A DNA stretch of 64,000 nt from BOG-908 sp964242115 (GTDB taxonomy: Bacteria; Pseudomonadota; Alphaproteobacteria; Acetobacterales; Acetobacteraceae). The number at the start of each line of letters is the position of its first letter. Position 1 is the first letter of the stretch. This document shows positions 60,808-64,000 of this stretch, one piece after another. The stretch spans positions 124,001 to 188,000 of the forward strand of contig CAXSZX010000001.1 of NCBI GenBank assembly GCA_964242115.1, written 5' to 3'. The translations under genes and the position numbers were made by a program. A model generated the notes under the pieces. That model was not told where the DNA came from. It did not search any database and worked only from the letters and a program-made list of their open reading frames with translations.

Positions 60808-60882
60808 GAAAGAAAGCAGTTCTTTTTCGAGAAAAAGAACCAAAAAGCTTTTGTCTCGGCTGTCGCGGACCTCCCGGGAAGA
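60806..60882. repeat. Intergenic palindromic repeat, copy 21
   Basis: AAGCAGTTCTTTTTCGAGAA then AAAGAACC and AAAAAGCTTTTG, core TCTCGGCTGTCGCGGACC. The second arm is displaced; a piece with AGAAGCTTTTTG and CGCGACAGC appears at 60959-61022. Confidence 0.82.
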
Positions 60883-61312
60883 CATACATCGATTATCGGA
60901 AATCGTTGTCGTTTTTGCTGGTGCCGACCATCTTTGAGCTTCAAGTTTTGCAATCTCAGAAGCTTTTTGTTTGGTCTCGACAACCGCGCCGAAGCGCGTG
61001 GTTCAGTCGTCCGCGACAGCCCAGACGATTTATCGCGTCTTCGAAGAAGTTCTCCCGTCTACTCGCCGTATCATTCTTTGGGCTGCTTGGTTTCATACTG
61101 CAGATCGACCCGACGGGTGTGAAACCAGCGAGCCGGGCCTGGCTCGTTGACCACCGGGAAAAAAGGAAAGCCCTGCTCTTTTAAAAAAAGCAGCAAAAAG
61201 TTTGGCTTGCCGTCGCGGAGGTTTCTGCAACGCGCGCCAAAGAAAACAAAAGCTTTTTTTTCAAAAAAGAACTGCTTGCTTTCTTTGCGGCCAACACCGC
61301 GCTCCGCTTATC
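60808..61312. other. 505-base gap after the WD40 gene
   Basis: Holds repeat copy 21 (60806-60882), a fragment of another arm (about 60959-61022), copy 22 (61158-61288) and nothing coding that I can support. It lies between the WD40 gene and the convergent small gene of the formate dehydrogenase operon. Confidence 0.5.
61158..61288. repeat. Two-armed intergenic palindromic repeat, copy 22
   Basis: A variant arm CCTGCTCTTTTAAAAAAAGC then AGCAAAAAGTTTGG, core CCGTCGCGGAGG, right arm AAAAGCTTTTTTTTCAAAAA then AGAACTGCTTGC. It ends 25 bases from the stop of the small gene. Confidence 0.85.
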
Positions 61313-61606
61313 CTACTCGATCGCCTGCTCCAACCACCCGCGAGCCTTGTGCAGTTCCCCCCAAGGCAGCTCGCCCAACGGAAAATGCCCGGCCATCAAC
61401 AGGCTGATCACCGCGTTCACGTATTCCAGCCGTGTCCGCACTTCGGCCGGCGCCGGTCCGGGCCGGTACGTCGCGATCAGCGAGTCGCGGTACACGCTCA
61501 GGCAGTGTGTCGCCTTGGAGAACAGGTCCTGATCCGGCACCGGCTCGTGCGCCAGAATTGTGTCCAGCGACTCCAGCGCGATTTCGCCCGGGCGCTTACT
61601 GGCCAT
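61313..61606 (-). CDS. Small conserved-looking protein of the formate dehydrogenase operon
   Basis: A 97-residue, mostly helical cytoplasmic protein (KRPGEIALESLDTILAHEPVPDQDLFSK ... LEYVNAVISLLMAGHFPLGELPW). I do not recognise a family. Its ATG overlaps the last codons of the formate dehydrogenase alpha gene by 11 bases, so it is co-translated with it. It may be an assembly or maturation factor; that is inferred from position only. Confidence 0.7.
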   Translation of the reverse strand: MASKRPGEIALESLDTILAHEPVPDQDLFSKATHCLSVYRDSLIATYRPGPAPAEVRTRLEYVNAVISLLMAGHFPLGELPWGELHKARGWLEQAIE

Positions 61607-64000
61607 GGCCGATACCGCCTGGCCGTGTCAGGCGGCCCGCGCGCAGGTTCACCGTGACGGCCTTGGTGCTGTGGATGGACGTGTTGGCGTCGCCGGTGAT
61701 GGCCAGCAGCACGTTGGCGATGTCGCCGCGCGCGTAGCCTTCCCAGCCGAACACCCACGGCATGCCAATCTGGTAGATGGTGCGGCCGTCGATCTGAAAC
61801 GGGCGTACCCGCTGGGTAACCATCGCGCGCACCTCGATCTCGCCGCGCAGGGTGGAGAGCACCGTCCAGCCGAGGTGCTTGATGCCGAGTTCGCCGGCCA
61901 GCTCAGGCGGGATCTCCACGAAGGCTTCGGGCTGCAGTTCGGCCGTGTGCGGTGCGACGCGGCCCATGATACCGCCGCAATGCAATTCGGTCAGCCGGTA
62001 GGTGGTGAACACGTAGGGGAAACGCGGGTCCGACGGCGCGTGCACCACGTTGCCGGGCCGTTTCCAGACGTGCGCGGTGGGGTTGGACTGCGTGGAGTAC
62101 ATCGGATTGCTGACCGGGCTCTCCACCGGCTCGTAATGCACCGGCAGCGGTCCGTCTTTCAGCCCGCTGGGCACAAAGAGTTGGATGTTGCCGTCCGCCT
62201 GCATGATGAACGGCTTGTCGCCGCCCAGCGCGTCCATGCCGTGCGGGTGTTTGGACCAGTCAGGGCGGTAGTCCGGCCGCGTGGTTGGCACGAAGTCCGG
62301 CACGTCGGTGCCGTCCCACTTGCCCGCGCCCTCGTCCCACCATAGCAGCTTCTTGCGCTCGGACCACGGGTTGCCAGCGGGGTCTGCAGAGGCGCGGTTG
62401 TATAACGTGCGCCGGTTGGACGGCCAGGAGAACGCCCAGCCGAGGTGGCTGCCCGGCCCGCCCGGCTTGTCCGTCGTGCGGCCGCGCGCCACGTTGTGGC
62501 CGTCACGCGGGTAGACGCCGCAGTACATCCAGCCGCCGCACGCAGTGCTGCCGTCGTCCTTCAGGTCCTGGTACTTCTCCACCTGCCGGCGGTCGGCCAC
62601 CGTGTAGCCGTTGATCTCGCGCAGGATGGCCTCGGCGTCGGGCTCCGCGCGCTCGCCGCGTTCGGGGTATTGCCAGGTCAGTGCCTGGATGGCGGTGTCG
62701 CGCCTTTGCGTGCTGCCGGCGTAGAGTTTCTTCAGCCGCTTGCCGAGGTGGTAGACGAACCATAAATCCGAGCGGCTGTCGCCGGGTGCCTCCAGAACCA
62801 TGTCGTGCCACTGCACCAGGCGGCTGGTGTTGGTGACGGTTCCGTCCTTCTCGCCGGGCAGTGCCGTGGGGAAGAAAAACACCTCCGTGCCGATCTGCTC
62901 GGGCTTGCACTCGCCGCGCTGGACCTGGCGGCCTTTCTGCCAGAAATTGGCGGTCTCGGTGATCGCCATGTCGCGCACCACCAGCCACTTCAGCCGCATC
63001 AGGCCGCGCTCGACCATGTCGGAGTTCACCGCGCCCACCACGGGGTTCTGGCCCATGATGAACTGGCCGTGCATGACACCGTCGCACATCGCCATCGTCA
63101 TTGGCTGCTGCGAGAGGTCGCCGGTCAGCTTGGGGATGTTCTGGTAGCCCCACTCGTTCTCCGCGGTGGCGTGCGCACCGTACCAGGCCTTCAGCAGGCT
63201 CACCATGTATTTCGGGAAGTTCGCCCACCAGCCGGTCGTCGGCGTCTCCGCGTGCAGGTACTCCGCCAGCGTGGCGTGGTCGTGGAACACGTTGGGCTGC
63301 GGCAAATAGGTGGGCAGCATGTTGTACAGCGTCGGGATGTCCGTGCTGCCCTGGATGCTGGCGTGGCCGCGCAGCGCCATGATGCCGCCGCCGGGACGGC
63401 CCATGTTGCCGAGCAGTCCCTGCACGATGCTGGCGGCACGGATGATTTGCACCCCCACGGAATGGTGCGTCCAGCCCACCGCGTAGCAGAACGCGCCGGT
63501 GCGCTCACGGCCGGAGTTGTGCGCCAGCGCGTTTGCCACGCGCAGGAAGGTGGCGGCCGGGCAGCCGGTGACGCGCTCGACCATGTCCGGCGTGTAGCGC
63601 GCGTAGTGGCGCTTCATGATCTGGTAGACGCAGTTTGGGTGTTGCAGCGTGGAGTCGGTCTGCGGCGGCCCCTCGGTCATGCTTTCGTAGTCGTCGCCGC
63701 TGCCTTCCTGCGTTTGCACGCGGTGCTCGGAAACCGACGACGGCACCGTTTTGCCGGTGTATTGCCAACTATCGTGCTGATAGCTTGCGGTATCAGCGTT
63801 GAAGCCGGAGAACACGCCGTCGTTCTGCTCGGCGTCTTCGAAGCTGCCCTCGATGACGTGCGCGATGTTGGTATAGGCCATCGCGTAGTCGCGGAACCAC
63901 AGATCGTGTTCCAGCAAATGGTGGATGATGCCGCCGAGAAACGCGATGTCGGTGCCCGAGCGGATCGGCGCGTGCACGTCGGACAGCGCGGAGGTGCGGG
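61596..64000 (-). CDS. Formate dehydrogenase (respiratory type) alpha subunit, C-terminal part
   Basis: The molybdopterin catalytic subunit of a membrane-type formate dehydrogenase (FdnG/FdoG-like), which oxidises formate to CO2. The N-terminal part with the iron-sulphur cluster and the catalytic Cys/Sec lies beyond the window. About 800 residues are present: HAPIRSGTDIAFLGGIIHHLL, GRPGGGIMALRGHASIQGSTDIPTL (typical of the FDH-N/O branch), FMMGQNP-like FIMGQNPVVGAV, and the C-terminal MopB domain ending EGYARGDIANVLLAITGDANTSIH. The frame is open through 64000. It overlaps the following small gene. Confidence 0.95.
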   Translation of the reverse strand, partial: RTSALSDVHAPIRSGTDIAFLGGIIHHLLEHDLWFRDYAMAYTNIAHVIEGSFEDAEQNDGVFSGFNADTASYQHDSWQYTGKTVPSSVSEHRVQTQEGSGDDYESMTEGPPQTDSTLQHPNCVYQIMKRHYARYTPDMVERVTGCPAATFLRVANALAHNSGRERTGAFCYAVGWTHHSVGVQIIRAASIVQGLLGNMGRPGGGIMALRGHASIQGSTDIPTLYNMLPTYLPQPNVFHDHATLAEYLHAETPTTGWWANFPKYMVSLLKAWYGAHATAENEWGYQNIPKLTGDLSQQPMTMAMCDGVMHGQFIMGQNPVVGAVNSDMVERGLMRLKWLVVRDMAITETANFWQKGRQVQRGECKPEQIGTEVFFFPTALPGEKDGTVTNTSRLVQWHDMVLEAPGDSRSDLWFVYHLGKRLKKLYAGSTQRRDTAIQALTWQYPERGERAEPDAEAILREINGYTVADRRQVEKYQDLKDDGSTACGGWMYCGVYPRDGHNVARGRTTDKPGGPGSHLGWAFSWPSNRRTLYNRASADPAGNPWSERKKLLWWDEGAGKWDGTDVPDFVPTTRPDYRPDWSKHPHGMDALGGDKPFIMQADGNIQLFVPSGLKDGPLPVHYEPVESPVSNPMYSTQSNPTAHVWKRPGNVVHAPSDPRFPYVFTTYRLTELHCGGIMGRVAPHTAELQPEAFVEIPPELAGELGIKHLGWTVLSTLRGEIEVRAMVTQRVRPFQIDGRTIYQIGMPWVFGWEGYARGDIANVLLAITGDANTSIHSTKAVTVNLRAGRLTRPGGIGHGQ

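Overview
The window is high-GC DNA from one bacterial chromosome. It is most likely an alphaproteobacterium, probably of the family Acetobacteraceae (order Rhodospirillales). Support comes from the anmK/tyrS divergent pair, the yqeY-dnaG-rpoD string, a phosphoketolase plus class I aldolase operon, an HpnN-type hopanoid exporter, a DinB with a small N-terminal Cys motif, and frequent GTG/TTG starts with 4-base stop/start overlaps. The family assignment is inference, because there is no rRNA in the window. I saw no tRNA, rRNA or CRISPR array.

Layout. 1-11 kb: anmK and tyrS, separated by a small IS5-type MITE; a lipoprotein lytic transglycosylase with a SPOR domain; a membrane protein, PRC-barrel and slipin group; then a phosphoketolase, class I aldolase and phosphatase operon. 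11-24 kb: a Tat-exported yellow/MRJP-like protein, a BON-domain protein, an MHYT-PAS sensor, a large hybrid histidine kinase, a TPR-GT25 glycosyltransferase and an amidohydrolase-fold protein. 23.5-29.4 kb: an ECF sigma factor overlapping a transmembrane Ser/Thr kinase, then a COG0715-type ABC transporter. 29.4-33 kb: an IS3 relic, a GH15 trehalase/glucoamylase and an SDR enzyme. 33.4-45.6 kb: a phosphonate locus. 45.7-46.5 kb: an IS1595 element. 46.6-52 kb: GNAT, rpoD, dnaG and yqeY. 52-61 kb: a diguanylate cyclase, an unrecognised exported protein, dinB, GST, a GT4 glycosyltransferase, a CobW GTPase and a WD40 protein. The right end carries the 3' part of a formate dehydrogenase alpha subunit with a small overlapping gene.

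The most interesting system is the phosphonate locus. PEP mutase (fused to a nucleotidyltransferase), phosphonopyruvate decarboxylase and 2-aminoethylphosphonate aminotransferase are all present. With them are a second nucleotidyltransferase, a phytanoyl-CoA-dioxygenase-like hydroxylase, two CDP-alcohol phosphatidyltransferases, an LPG-synthase/HpnL-type membrane protein and an HpnN-like RND lipid exporter. I read this as a candidate pathway that makes (possibly hydroxylated) aminoethylphosphonate, activates it as a CMP ester, loads it onto a lipid and exports the lipid.

The second strong signal is structural. About 22 copies of a two-armed palindromic repeat, typically 115-170 bp, lie between transcription units, roughly one per 3 kb and often touching stop codons. 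In places the repeat seems to supply the start codon or ribosome-binding region of the next gene, and one copy is split by the IS1595 element. Two minisatellites (24 bp and 23 bp units) and a partial tandem duplication of a CDP-alcohol phosphatidyltransferase 5' end add to the repeat landscape.
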